From Cyathus striatus (taxonomy: Eukaryota > Basidiomycota > Agaricomycetes > Agaricales > Nidulariaceae): DNA of 64,000 nucleotides. Both the position numbers and the translations under genes were made by a program. The notes beneath the pieces were generated by a model that was not told the origin of the DNA, searched no databases, and worked only from the letters and a program-made list of their open reading frames with translations. The stretch spans positions 2,728,001 to 2,792,000 of the forward strand of contig JAOVFP010000001.1 of assembly GCA_025738555.1 (NCBI GenBank), read 5' to 3'. Shown in pieces: positions 12,041-24,866 of this stretch (the stretch's first letter is position 1; every line of letters starts with the position of its first letter).

Positions 12041-13914
12041 GTCTCATCTAAGTGTATTTCAATCTAACTCCCTTTTCCCTCCAAATTAGTTCTGATGTCA
12101 TTTTGAGCTTGGTGTTGAGCACAGTCTCAAAATTTCATATAGAACTAAGAAAGTTAAAAAATGTTACATACTGTACCACTTGGAAGGAGCTAAATGTGAA
12201 GGCACTGGGCTTAGCATGGAGATGTTACACCTGAGTACCAAGACTTACCAAGGAGGAACTAATAGCAAGGCAGAGTAAGCACACAGTGCTGGTCATGTGA
12301 CTTGGAGGATGAATAGAAAGTGCAGAGCTAGGTGGAATGATGGCTTCCACTTATGTGCTGCACATCTTGGTTCCCTGGTTCTGGATTTACAAGATATCAG
12401 AGGTAGAAGGTGGAAAGGTAGAGGTGGAAGATGGAAGAGCAGAGGTAGAGGTGCTTCAGGTAAAGAAGTTCTTGAATGGAGGGTTGTCCCTAGTAAAGGA
12501 CAGAGAAATTTCTCAAGATTAAGCACAGAGGAAAGAGTTATAAATGCATAGTTGATTCAAAACTAAAGGTCTATAATACAAAATTGTAATATTTAATACT
12601 AAATGAAATAGACTGAGGACCAGTAGCTAAGAGATCATGGTAAAAAAGTTGTATGTATAATCAAATAAAAGTGTGTAGATGACATAGTAGAAGAGAAAGT
12701 AGCAGATAAGATAAAGAGTGACAAGAGGAAAGTATGTAATGTGTCATACCCTGTGTCACTTACCTCTGGACAACTAGTCTCTTACTCTGCCATTCTTATT
12801 ATTTCCTCCAGACCTTGCTTATGTCAATATTATTACATATTGATTACTGTACATAGATTAATCTTGTTTCCTTTTCTTCATCCTACTGAGTTATCCCCTC
12901 AGTATTGTAGTATACATCTCATAGTGAGTCACTCATCATTTTTAAGTGTGCCACTATCAGTTTCACATTACACTGCCATATGTGCTCACTTGTCTGATGT
13001 GTTTTATTATATTTAATTAGTTATAGTCTCCATTCTACATATGCCTACCCTGACCCTTGTATCTGATCCTATACTACTACTTTCACTAGTAGAAGAAATA
13101 CAAGCAGCCTCCACCAAATTGCACAATGTGCACATAAGTAAATCAATGTGTTTTATATATATATCTGTAAGAGTAACACTAAAGTGACTTGCAGAATATC
13201 ACACAAGGAACTAGCAAGGGGGAATCCAAAGTTAATATTCAGTAAAAGTTAGAAATACACAGACACATCTGGCAAGGGGGAATCCAAAGAGAATATGAAA
13301 CCCCTGGCTAAGGTGCACATATATATCATGTAGGTGGCTTGTGAAGAATTATGTAAGAGCTGTCCAGTACACCTAAAATTACCAATCAGAGAAAAGGAAG
13401 GAGCCCATAGAAAATAAGGATAAATAAAAGAAAAGAGGAATAAAACATGAATTTCACATAATTACATGCATCATCACATCAAGTAAAATTACAAGTCCCC
13501 TTACACAAGCAAAGAAGTTTATCTGAATAGGAGACCATTGGGCATTCTCTCTAGTAGGACTTAGACACACAGGGTAATAGAAACACACTTATTGGCTGAA
13601 GCACTGGCATGAGTGTCCTGCCACATTGCAAGCTTAAATATAGACCCAATGGTATCTTCAGCTCAGGGTACAGGGTCTGTTAGTTGATGGGGATTGCTTA
13701 TCCAGCTGTAGATTAGATCTGATCATATTTTGCAAGATACATAACAACCAGAAGGGTTATAAAACATTCATGTTAGAACTGAATGTGAGTAAAAACATAA
13801 CATTATCACTTTAAGATTTAAGTACATATGGATATAGAATCATTTGATACTAAATACATATACATATCTAAAAGTTGTAAAATTGGTATACTTGTACACT
13901 GAGAACATAACTTT
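12041..13914. other. AT-rich, CpG-poor intergenic region between convergent NLR loci
   Basis: No gene is recognised. A direct repeat caagggggaatccaaag occurs near 13214 and 13273. The low CpG content continues from the neighbouring NLR bodies. Confidence 0.5.
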
Positions 13915-15640
13915 CTATTTTCTCATCTCCTGAATCTGATGGTCTAGCATTCTAGCTTCTGACATCTTTCCAAGGTGCCTATATATATTAGCCATATGTG
14001 CCATACTATTCAGTGTATCTGAATGTTTTTTTCCCAAAATTTTGGTTCTCATCTCCAAAACCTGAATCTGCAGCATTTCTGCTCTGGTAAAATTTCCAAG
14101 AATTCTATATGTATTTGCCATATGAGCCATACTATTTAATGTGTTTGGATGCTCTTTTCCAAAAATTAGGAAACTCATCTCTAGAACCTGAATCTGCAGC
14201 AACTCAGTATCTGTGAGTCTTCCAAGACATTTATATGTATTTGCTATGTGAGCCATACTATTCAGAGTATGTGGATGATCTTTTCCCAAGATTCTGGTTC
14301 TCATTTCTAGAACCTGAATCTGTTGTATCTCAGCATCTTTAAATCTGCCAAGATTATAATATGTATGAGCTAAATTATGTATAATCATCAGTGTCTCTGG
14401 GTGCTCATTTCCCAAAATTCTGGTACTAATTTCAAGAACTTCAATCTGCAGTATTTCAGCTTCTATAAATTTTCCAAGATTGCTATATGTAGCTGCTAAA
14501 TTAATCATACTATTCAGTGTATCTAGGTGCTCTTTTCCCAAAATTCCAATACTCATCTCCAGAACCTGAATCTGCAGCATCTCAGCATCTGTGAGTCTTC
14601 CAAGTTGCTGATATGTATTTGCTATGTGTGCTATACTTGTGAGTGTATCTGGGTGTTCTTTCCCTAAAATTTTGGTTCTCATCTCCAGAACCTGAATCTG
14701 AAGCATTTCAGCATTTGTAAGCTTTCCAAGATTGCAATATGTGTCAGCCAAGTTAAGCATATATGAGAGTGTATTAATGTGTTCTTTCCCCAAAATTCTG
14801 GTACTCATCTCTAGAACTTGAATTTGCAGCTTTTGAGCATCAGCATATTTCCCACTATTGCTATATATAGTTGCTAAGTTGCTCATCCCATTAAGAGCAT
14901 CTGGGTGCTCTTTTCCAAATAATTTAATACTCATCTCCAGAACCTGAATCTGCAGCATTTCTGCTTCAATATATTTTCCAAGAATTCTATATGTATTTGC
15001 CATGTGTGCCATACTATTCAGTGTATTTGGATGTTCTTTTCCCAAAACTTTGGAACTTATCTCCAAAACCTGAATCTGCAGCTTCTCAGCATCTTTGAGC
15101 CTTCCAAGACATAGATATGTATCTGCAATATGTGCCATACTTGAAAGTGTATGTGGATGCTCTTTTCCAAAAATTCTGATTCTCATCTCCAGAACCTGAA
15201 TCTGTAATATCTCAGCATCTGTAAATCTTCCAAGATTATAATATGTATGAGCTAAGTTATGCATAACTATCAGTTTCTCTGGGTACTAATTTCAAGAACA
15301 TCAACTTGCAACATTTCAGCATCTATTAATTTTCCAACATTGTTATATGTAGCTGCTAAATTAATCATACTATTCAGTGTGTCTGGGTGCTCTTTTCCCA
15401 AAATTCTGGTACTCATTTCCAGAATCAGAATCTGCAGCATTTCAGACTCTGTAAGTCTTCCAAGACATCTATATATATTTGCTATGTGTGCCATAGTACT
15501 CAGTGTATCTGGGTGCTCTTTTCCTAATATTTTACTACTCATCTCTAAAACCTGAATATCAAGTATTTGAGCATCTGCATATTTCCCAAGATTGCTATAT
15601 GTAGCAGCTAGACTACTCATTCCTTTAAGTGTATATATTA
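13915..15640 (-). pseudogene. TPR-array remnant, probable 3' part of NLR2
   Basis: About 14 TPR units of 42 residues, without an NB-ARC domain, lie on the same strand as NLR2 and directly behind it. The array reads as two frames, 15620-15270 and 15264-13915. They are separated by a 22-nt deletion near 15294, judged against sister units at about 14400 and 16780. It ends in a natural-looking terminus, LDHQIQEMRK and stop. Upstream it begins in mid-unit (LKGMSSLAATYSN), exactly where NLR2 stops in mid-unit. I infer one ancestral gene split by the 15641-16385 insertion. A separately duplicated array fragment is the alternative. Confidence 0.75.
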
Positions 15641-16385
15641 TGTACCGATTCCCTTCCTACTGGGAAATGAATGTGAAGATGCCCAGAAGGTGTGGGAGAA
15701 CTGTAATGGAAACCTGAAGTGAGTACAGGTACAGAACATAGAGTGGGAGTACAGGAAAGAACCATGGCTTCAGCATATGTGCCATGCCACCTGGATATCC
15801 CCAGGGAATGGTTCATATTTCAAGGAAGACAATATAAGTCAAAGGAAATGTTCCAGAGTATAAGAGAAGGCTTTGCCACTACACTAGGCAGTGGGAGAGA
15901 AACCTGAAGGAAAACCTGGAGTGGGTTTCGGAACTTAGAAGTAGGAAGAAGTGTATGAAGTTTATATGAATACTGAAGACTACTTATACTAAGTAGGAAC
16001 CTGTAGGTACAAATGTAGAAGTATAATACAAAGAGCAAGTCAAGGGAGTAAGTAGGAAATGAAGTCTGGGCAAAGTGGAGTAGGGGCGCAAATGACATGC
16101 TCAGAATGCAGAATAAAGAACTAATCTACAAAGGCCATAATGAAACATACAAGTAGGAATGGAAGAGAGGAGTAATATAATGATGACGCAGTGAGGCCAT
16201 CATATAAGAAACTTATGTATCCAGGATACCCAATAGAAAACCTGATGGGTTCCAGGTACATTCCCAGGCAGAAATGTCAGGAAGTGTAAACCCGTAGTGG
16301 TTATGTTCCAGGAACAGACTGGGTGTGTTGGAAGGTCACATGGGAACCTTTGGTAATGTTGGCACAATGTATCCAGACACAGATG
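15641..16385. mobile_element. Candidate insertion interrupting the NLR2 TPR array
   Basis: About 745 bp with no TPR similarity, placed between two half-units of TPR sequence. The flanks carry a short imperfect direct repeat, agtgtat on the left and agtatat on the right. Joining the flanks would rebuild one TPR unit. No transposase, no clear terminal inverted repeats and no poly(A) are visible. Exact borders and the type of insert are undecided; a solo LTR is possible. Confidence 0.45.
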
Positions 16386-19300
16386 TAACAGTATATGGGT
16401 GCTCTATCCCCAAAATTCTAGTACTTATTTTCAATACCTGAATCTGCAGCATTTCTGCATCAATATATTTTCCAAGAATTCTATATGTATTTGCCATGTG
16501 TGCCATACTATTGAGTGTATTTGGATGTTCTTTTCCCAAAATTTCAGAACTCATCTCCAGAACCACAGTCTGCAGTATCTCAGCATCTTTTAGCCTTCCA
16601 AGACTTTGATATGTATTTGCAATGTGTGCCATACTTGAAAGAGTATGTGGATGCTCTTTTCCCAAGATTCTTGTTCTCATCTCCAGAACCTGAATCTGTA
16701 ATATCTCAGCATCTGTAAATCTACCAAGATTATAATATGTATGAGCTAAATTATGCAAAATTGTCAGTGTTTCTGGGTGATCTTTTCCCAAAATTCTGGT
16801 GCTTATTTCCAGAACTTGAATTTGCAGCATTTTAGCTTCTATTAATTTTCCAACATTGTTATATGTAGCTGCTAAATTACTCATACTATTTAGTGTATCT
16901 GGGTGCTCTTTTCCCAAAAATTTAGTATTCATCTCCAAAACCTGAATCTGCAGTGCCTCAGCACCTGTGAGTCTTCCAAGATGTTGATATGTATTTGCCA
17001 CATGTGCCATACTTGAGAGTGTATGTGGATGCTCCAATCCTAATATTCCGATTCTCATGTCTAAAACCTGAGTCTGCAGCATTTTTGCATCTTTAAATCT
17101 TCCAAGATTGCAATGTGTATGAGACAAGTTAAGCATACTTGTGAGTGTATCTGGATGATCTTTCCCTAAAACTCTGATACTTCTCTCAAGTACCTGAACC
17201 TGCAGCATTTTTGCATCTGCAAATCTGCCAAGATTGCTATATGTAGCTGCTAAACTACTCATCCCTTTCAGTGCATTTGGGTGCTCTTTCCTCAAAATTC
17301 TGTTACTTATCTTCAAAACCTGAATCTGCAGCATTTCAGCTTCTGCAAGTCTTTCTAGACATTGGTATGTATTTCCCATGTGTGTCATACTTGCAAGTGT
17401 ATCTGAGTGCTCCTTTCCCAAGATCTTAGTTCTCATCTCCAAAACCTGAATCTGAAGCACTTTAGCATCTATAAATTTCCCTAAATTGAAATATGTATCT
17501 GCTAAATTAAGCATACTTGTAAGTGTATCAGGATGATCTTTTCCCAAAATTCTAGTACTTGCTTCCAGAACTTGAATGTCCAGCATTTCAGCATCTGTAA
17601 ATTTTCCAAGATAGCAATATGTAATTGCCAAGTTAAGCATACTTGTAAGTGTGTCTTGATGTTCTTTTCTCAAAATTCTGGTTCTCATCTCAAGAACCTG
17701 AGTCTGCAACATTTCAGCTTCTGTAAATCTGCCAAGATTACAGTATGTGTCTGCCAAGTTATGCATATTTGTGAGTGTATCTAGGTGCTTTCCCCCCAAT
17801 ATTCTGGTACTTATTTCCAGAGCCTGAATCTGAAGCACTTCAGCTTCTGTATATTTTCCAAGCTTGCTGTATGTAGCTGCCAGGTAACTCATACTTGTGA
17901 GTGTATCTGAATGCTCTTTTCCATATACTTTTTCATATTCATTATATATTTTATATCTAAGCTTGTGTTCTATATCAAATTTCCCATTTTTGTTCATAGT
18001 TCCTGCCAATATCTCAAAGATGTCATGGTAGTATATCATGCTGTTTAAGCTCTCATGTGATAAATTTTGAATAGTGTGTAGAAGTACAGTAGTCTGGTAT
18101 ATGTATTCAGCAGTTGAATTTTCATCTATAATTGAGCTAGATAATATTCCCTTTGCATTCAAAATCCATGAGTTCCTTTCATCTAATGATAATCTGTCTT
18201 GACACCACATTTGTACTAATGGATGCAATTGAAATTTGTTGCCATCAACAGTTCTTTTTATTAGTGAAAAAGACAACAAGATTCCAATACTTTCTCTATA
18301 ATGCATCTCATTCCAGTCATTTTCCTCATCAAAGTTGAGAAGAGATTTATTCATTGTTGGAAGAAAAGTTGGAATATTATGATTATTATAGTTTTTCACA
18401 TGATTTGCATAATGCTTTGCTGCTCTTTCAAAAAATTTATCTGAGATGTTTTCATGGTGTAGAAAGGCACATATATTCATTAAATTTATTGCATACTTAG
18501 CAACCATGGCAATCTCTTCATCATTTTCATCATCAGCCATTTCCATTATTTTTTGAAAGGATATTTCCCAGGTTCCATACACTGTTTGATTATATTTTGA
18601 TGCCCCTTTGAAATTTTTATTTGCCATTAATTTTGGTCTATATTTACTATAGACTGATATATAGTTTCCAATGCTGCATTTTCCAGTATTAATATATACT
18701 CCAGCTTGATCAATAGCCAATGGAAGGAAATGTAATTTTGTTGTTATGTCTGCAGCCACTTTGTAGTATATTTCAGAATTTTTATTTAAACTGCAAGCTT
18801 TCAGTAACAACTCAACAGCCATTCCTTCACTCATTACTAATACTTCTGCAGAGTTTATAGGAGATACAATTCTCTTATGTTCTGGATTTCTGCTAGTAAT
18901 CAGGATGCTGCCTTTATTTCCAGGTGGAATAAATTTCTCCACTGTATTTGGTGAGCCATCAGCATTGTCAAAGATAATAATCCATTTTTTATTTAGGTTT
19001 GAAATCCACTGTAAAGTCCTAGAAGCAGAATAAGAACCAGCAGATGGCATAGTATATCTTTTATAAATGTCCTCAAGACTTTGATCAATTGTTTCTTCTG
19101 ATGTTACATCAATCCAAAATATATGTGAATAGCTAAATGAACAAGATAAATCCTTCATTTTATCAGTGCACTAATAATACTCACTATTCTGAAATCTCAT
19201 CTTTGAATTTTAAACAGATTTGAGTTTTTCCAATTCCCCCCATTCCATGCAGAAGATACATCTTTCTGTGATTAGAATTATCATTTTTATTGAAGTGCAT

Positions 19301-19522
19301 GTGCAATCTCTTGAGATATTCTTGCTGTCCTGTGAAGTTTTGAGTTGTGCTAGGTGGCATGCTCTTGACTGGTTGGTGATATTTATCTACAGAAATTGAG
19401 AAGTTTGAATCATGTATACTTACATTAGATATGAAATATCTTACCTGAGTATCAATTCTGGTACTATTTTCAATCATATTTCCTTGCTCTATGACGAAAT
19501 TCCGGGCATTAGTGAACACCAT
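16336..19522 (-). CDS. NLR2: NB-ARC protein with TPR array (5' part of a probably split gene)
   Basis: Start at 19522. Exon 1 is 19522-19445 and exon 3 is 19132-16336, preceded by a 52-nt intron (19184-19133) that removes an in-frame TAG. The acceptor of intron 1 is uncertain. The site homologous to NLR1 (19387) would shift the frame because exon 2 has lost 25 nt. An acceptor at 19364 (intron 81 nt), or retention of the intron, keeps it open. With the 81-nt intron the protein is about 1017 residues. It has P-loop GMGGIGKT, WIIIFDNAD, ILITSRN, FLPLAIDQAG and LHPLV, then 12 TPR units. It ends in a 13th unit after EHPYT, with about 17 unrelated residues read from inserted DNA. Confidence 0.82.
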
Positions 19523-19624
19523 TTTGTTAATTGTAACTTGTGAGGTCGTATTCTTTAGTTGACGCAGTAGTAAACAAAGGGAGGTTAAATTGACGTTTAA
19601 TCACAATTGTCAATGCTTAGCGAC

Positions 19625-19632
19625 ATTTTATA
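19625..19632 (-). promoter_or_regulatory. TATA box of NLR2
   Basis: On the minus strand this reads tataaaat, about 105 nt before the NLR2 start codon, in the same position class as in NLR1 and NLR3. Confidence 0.55.
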
Positions 19633-19639
19633 CCTGAAG

Positions 19640-20329
19640 CAAACACTCAAAGATGATAACATTGATGTCAACCAGGATGGTTAAATGTGGCGCTGTATTC
19701 AAACGAGTGTCATGTAAATATATCTGTGATTTGTGAGTGATTAGTTATATAATTGTAACGTCTTCAATCAGTTCACCAAAGACATCTAGATATCTTAAAA
19801 TTGGCGCTCGAACACTGGCATCGGCTTTCACGACTTCGTAAAGAAATCAGTAGGAGCAACCTCGCGACGAGCTACCATCATCTTGTATTTTATATCACAT
19901 CTTATCTTTGTGATTATTTTATCCGCCGAATCGCCAAGTCAATGTGTTCGACATTATGATCATGATTCAGCACTTTTACACACAGGAGTGCATCTATCTA
20001 CTTCGATGGCTTTCGCAGATCAAGCTATTTATTCCAGTCATCGCTCCTCGTTGATTCACAGATTCCGAACATGACCGTCGTTTTCACCTTTTGATTTCGA
20101 TTTGCTTGTCCAACTTCTGTTGTTTGAAATCATCTTTGTTTCCCAAGATCTATAAATTGCAGGTTGATTGGCAAAAACATGCGGTAGAGAGCTCCATGAA
20201 TGAGGGATTGCAAACCTTTTTTTGCTCTTTGACAGCAACTTTAAGTAGTGGCTTAATGGGATGGGAAATGACAATTAAGTAAGAAATCGCTTCGAATTCA
20301 TGCTACTGCAAGATTCACGACGCTTTTTC
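19640..20329. other. Upstream region of NLR2, no gene seen
   Basis: CpG content is ordinary here, in contrast with the NLR2 body. No exon or RNA gene is convincing. Confidence 0.45.
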
Positions 20330-22500
20330 GCAACCTTTTCGAACAATTACAGCGTGGGAGCATCCTGCCAATTATAACTCCGCCAGCCAGCGGCGCGCCC
20401 CGCTAAGGGGAGCAAAAGCAAAACGACACAGTTGCTGTCGTTGCAGAAGCCTTCGAAGACCAAATCTTCCTCTTCCTCGCAAGCACCTCGGACACTTTTA
20501 ATCCGAAACCCTCGTCCATGCACCAGTCAAATCTAGGCAAAATCACGTCCCATCTTATATCCGTCAACGCGTACCCCAAGATGCCAAGAAATGTGTTTTG
20601 CGCAAAGGCAGTCGTGCTTCGATCACTGGCGGAGGATTACTAGTATAGGAGGAGGATCCATGGCGGAGAGCTCTCTCTCGTGAAGGAGATGTTGATAGTA
20701 CGTTCATCTTTCCTTACTCTCTTCTCCTTTCTTGTTTTCTTTTATCTCTCTTCTCTCGTTTTATGCCTTGCTGGTTTCGTTATTGGTCAGGAGTGTGGCT
20801 TCGAGGATGTTGATGGTATAAGGGAGGCTACGTGTTCGTTTGGGTTCGAGGCCTTGTCACTGGGCTGCAAGATGGCTTTGGATGGTCTGTCACCCTACCC
20901 CTTGGAGCCGTTACTCGCAGCCATCGTGTCCTCCAAGATTCGTATAGGCATAGGTTGTGCGCTTATTGTACATGGCATGCCACTACCATCTACCTTCAGA
21001 TTTCTGGTGATAGTGGTTATAGGTCTGTTCGCTGGGTTCGAGGCCTTGTCATCCCGGGCTGCGAGCTAGTTTTGGGTCGCATGTCACCCTACCGCTTGGA
21101 GCTGGAGCTGGTAGGGTATCCACTGTGTCTTCCAAGATTCCTATCATTGTGCGTTCGTTGTACATGACATGCCACTACCACCTACCTTCGCGTTTCTAGT
21201 GGCGGTGGCCATAGGTCCCGCTAGAGGTTCAGCACATTGCAGTGACTCCGTAGGCCCTAACGGCGCATTGTCCCGGGCAGCACCCCCCCCCCCCCCTCGT
21301 GCATGCTACATGGTTATTAGGTATAACCCATCGCTCTACCGCCTGTCGAAGTTAGCGGGGAGTGTCCGTCTTCCAGGGTTCGTGTTCCCTAGGATCCTTA
21401 TCAGCAGCTCGAGTGTTGACGTTAGCTTTGGGTAATATGTATGTTTACGTCTGGAGCTGTGACCTTTGCGTCCCGCACGAACCTCATCGGCAAGTATCGC
21501 TCGTGTTACTTCTACAGCTAAGCTGCGAGCGTATCCTTCAGAAGCCTTATTGGCTATATCAGTACTTTCGTTATGGGCAATGCCTCTGAGGTCGGAGAGG
21601 GCCAGGCCTCTTTTCGTGTTGTGTTTTAGAATTTACGCCAGGTTCCTTCACACAACTTACCGGTTTCGAAAGGGATGCTGAGGCTGGAGGCTGTCTGTAT
21701 CTCTTAGGAGAATGACGGTAGTTGGAAGGTCTCTTCGTTTTTCTCTCATTCCTGCCCACGCGCCCGGTTTATGTCGCGTACCTCTCTGTCAGTGTTCATG
21801 AGCCTTCTTCACAGCCTGCACAGGTACACATACTCTCTGTACGGCATACCTACCTGGTACATACAGGCTTACAGGCTTGACGCTGTAGCTTCGTGCTAGG
21901 GCTTTGAGTGGCTTTTCTACCTCGGCATCTCTCGAGCCAGAGCAGGGGGACACCAAAAGGCCCTAGTTCAACAACTGTTGCCTTTCGGTTTAGGTGGAGC
22001 CTCGACCTACTTACTACGTCAGAGCTAAAAGTGGGAGCCTCTGCACTTATTGATGACCTTATGAGTGTCATGCGTCCCTAGCATCTTGACAGGTGGAGGA
22101 GTGAGCTATGGTGTCATCGAGGTGCCTTGTCAGCAGGCTGCATACTCTTGTTTCATTCCGTAGCATCCCTTTCCCAGAGCCCTACAGCTACAAGCTTCGC
22201 TCATTTATCTCCCTGCCGTCTCTACAACTAGAGCGAGAGGCTCATACTTCAGTGCGTTATCAACAGGGTGCATGTTCCTTTTCTCCTTTTCGTTTTAGGA
22301 GCTGCGATGGTGTGGTCTCCGGTGACCTTATCGGGAGGCATCGCTTGTTTAGGGTGACATATCCTCATTATCCTCCTTGCAGCCCCAGCCTTTGCATCAC
22401 CTACGATACTTACTAGCCCAGCACACTCTTCTGTTTCGGATTGTGCATGAGAGAGCTTCAGAGCCAGGGAGTGTTGAGCTTTCTGTTCGCGTTGGCTGTT
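20330..22500 (+). repeat. Dispersed repeat family R, copy 3
   Basis: It shares with copy 1 the block cgtcaacgcgtaccccaag (20563), the block gatgttgatagtacgttca (20688), the pyrimidine tract to 20760 and gcttcgaggatgttgatgg (20799). The body is a degenerate minisatellite with catggcatgccactaccat and similar units (20971, 21170). A C11 run sits at about 21286. No conserved open frame is seen. Confidence 0.7.
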
Positions 22501-23663
22501 TAGGGACATCCCATATCCTTTAGCAACCTTTTGGTTGCCTGCCGGATTCGGATCGGGGAGATTGCAGCTGGAGATCGGCTACATTCCATCGCACAGTCAA
22601 CATCACTTTTCATTGCATATACATAGAATGATGACAACCAGCCTGTTTCTATTATACTTACGAATGTGGCAAGGTTCAGCATTATCGCAGACTAATCAAG
22701 GACCTCGGTAGCTGGTGGCATCGAAATTTCTCAAATCCAGTTGCGAACAACGCCCTTTTGACATCGGAGATTTTACCGAGGATCCGGTACTACGAGTACT
22801 GAGTACTGATGTCGTGAATGTTAGATTGAAAGATGTTAGCTTTAATACTAATACTCGTAGGTCGCTATACAAGAAGTAATCTCTTGGCATGACGAGCAGA
22901 CGGTAGTGTGGTATGACTTTGACATGCCAACTCTCCACAACTTCGATTCTACTCCTTGATCTGGACCATGAGCCTCCCGTTCAAAGTGGCCACCGATGCA
23001 CCGTACCTTAATGTGAATCATGGTGACATCCCAAGGAATTAACGCTTACAACACTACGACTCTGCCAAACAGTGCGAACAGTAGAGAAGTCAAGTAAGTA
23101 TGGTGCTCATTTTGTGACGAGCCTAAAGGAATAACCAAATTTACCATTGCATTATAATAAACAGTCTTTAACTCGCGCGCTTCAGGTTCTACTACGGTGT
23201 ATATTATGCAGGCTATTTGCTAATTGAATTCTATTATCTGTTGGCTATGGTGGAAGGATGGTGGTGAGAGTGTGTACGCAGTGTACACCTCCCAAATTGG
23301 CTTGATCTCTCCTGCTGGGGGCTGAGGCGCACACTGACGCAGTGCAGACGAGATACGTAACCAAGTTGAAGTGGTAGCCCACCGCTAACTCCGCTTATTC
23401 TGTGGGTGTGATGGGTGGGTGATAATTCCGGTGAAACTTCAACGCGCGTGCCGGGTTGGTATTTCTGGTGGTATGGTACGAGAAGGGTTGGTCACGTGTC
23501 ACCTTCCTGCCGGAGTCGAAGTCTCGAAGACTAGGCTCTCTCTCTGTTCCCTTCAGGTGAGACTAGACAGTTCTGGTTATTTGAAACAAAGAGGACATAT
23601 TCAATTTCGAGAAGGGTTGGTATATGAGGATACGAAATAGCATAGCTAGGTATGTAAGTAACC
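22501..23663. other. Spacer, nothing recognised
   Basis: It contains a direct repeat cgagaagggttggt at about 23479 and 23609. No gene is seen. Confidence 0.45.
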
Positions 23664-24866
23664 TCAACCAACTGTTGCGATCGCATCATTTATATAGATT
23701 TTTTCACCTGCACGGCAACTAGGGCTGAATGAAATCTTTGTCTGTTCTCGGAAAATAAGGCAGTGTGACGATCCTCCGAAATGGAACATTCCTGTCTCTT
23801 GTCCTTTTTTAACTTTTTGACCGACACGAATAGTAGCTTCACATGTGGATATCTCCACCATTCCGATAGCCATGAAACACATTAAGCCGATCTTCGCGTT
23901 ATTAGCTTCAATGAATATCAACATCCGTGTGGCTACGGCACTGATATATGCTTGGTTAAGTTCCCCGGGAATGTACCCTTTGTCACCTAGGAACCCATCC
24001 GATCGTGAGCTAGCGAAATACGTTCCTGGGATTGTCACGATTTTATGTACAATGCCATCCACAGGACTGTGCCAACGATGATATTCGGTGGTGCTGAGGT
24101 AGCCCTGGAAGACAGCTCCTCCAGCAAATTGAGGCGCTAGGGGATCACCTCCTAGCATGTGATGCAGTGAGTACGGGCTGCCTTTCACCCAAAACATATC
24201 GCGCTCTTGTACATTGTAGGCGATGCGATATATTGTCGATTCACAGGTATTGTTAATAACTGCGCTATCGTTGGCGCAAACCACGGGCCGCTGCCCTGGC
24301 CGAAATTGGCGCGTGAAGAAGTCATCCCAAGACTTGAATCCATAATACAGAGCATATGGATTGCACTCATACATTTTCGTGAAATGAGGCATTTTTTCCC
24401 GACCCATAGGACCAAACCAGCCATGTTCCTCTGTTGTAAGGACATGGCACGAGTCACGGGAAGTTAAAAACCTGGCCCATACATCGAACATCTTCTTGAA
24501 GACTTTATTTATCTGGTCGTCAGAAACAAATACCTGCCCACACTGGGTTTGCCGGGGCCAATACAGAATGGAATCAAACGGTAAGCCACTTTCATCACCG
24601 TAAAATGCTGGAGCCTGGGTCAAGTTGTGGTTGAATGCTGAGAGCATGGTGATATAATTTCTGATCTAGAGGATAGTGTAAGCATTGGTATACATGAGTG
24701 GTATTGTCTAGCTTACCTGTGGTCTACCTGTTGGGTCAGTATCGTAAGGGGGTCTAGCTGGAATGGCCATGAACATCCCCTCTACCGCTTCACGTATCTT
24801 TGAATTATTCTCAATTAGCTGTTGGAATTCTTGGACGATGGGATGAAATGGTGGATTGTAAGGCAT
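23664..24866 (-). CDS. PsiD-like pyridoxal-independent (pyruvoyl) decarboxylase of the phosphatidylserine decarboxylase family
   Basis: Two exons, 24866-24717 and 24665-23664, with a 51-nt intron (donor gtaagc, acceptor ctag), give about 383 residues. The N-terminal part has PPYDTDPTG and an FNHNLTQAP segment, as in the fungal PSD-associated N-terminal domain. The C-terminal half is a PS-decarboxylase domain with STTEYHRWHSPVDG and GGSSHCLIF. In this family autocleavage before Ser of the GGSS-type motif (about residues 347-350) makes the pyruvoyl cofactor. The layout matches fungal L-tryptophan decarboxylases such as PsiD rather than membrane-anchored PSDs. The substrate is an inference. No other psilocybin-type genes are nearby; the neighbours are repeats. 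No stop or frameshift is seen. Confidence 0.85.

Noticed and set aside
19130..19190. In-frame TAG in NLR2 as proof of a pseudogene at this point
   Set aside because: The stop lies within the conserved second intron that is also present in NLR1 and NLR3.
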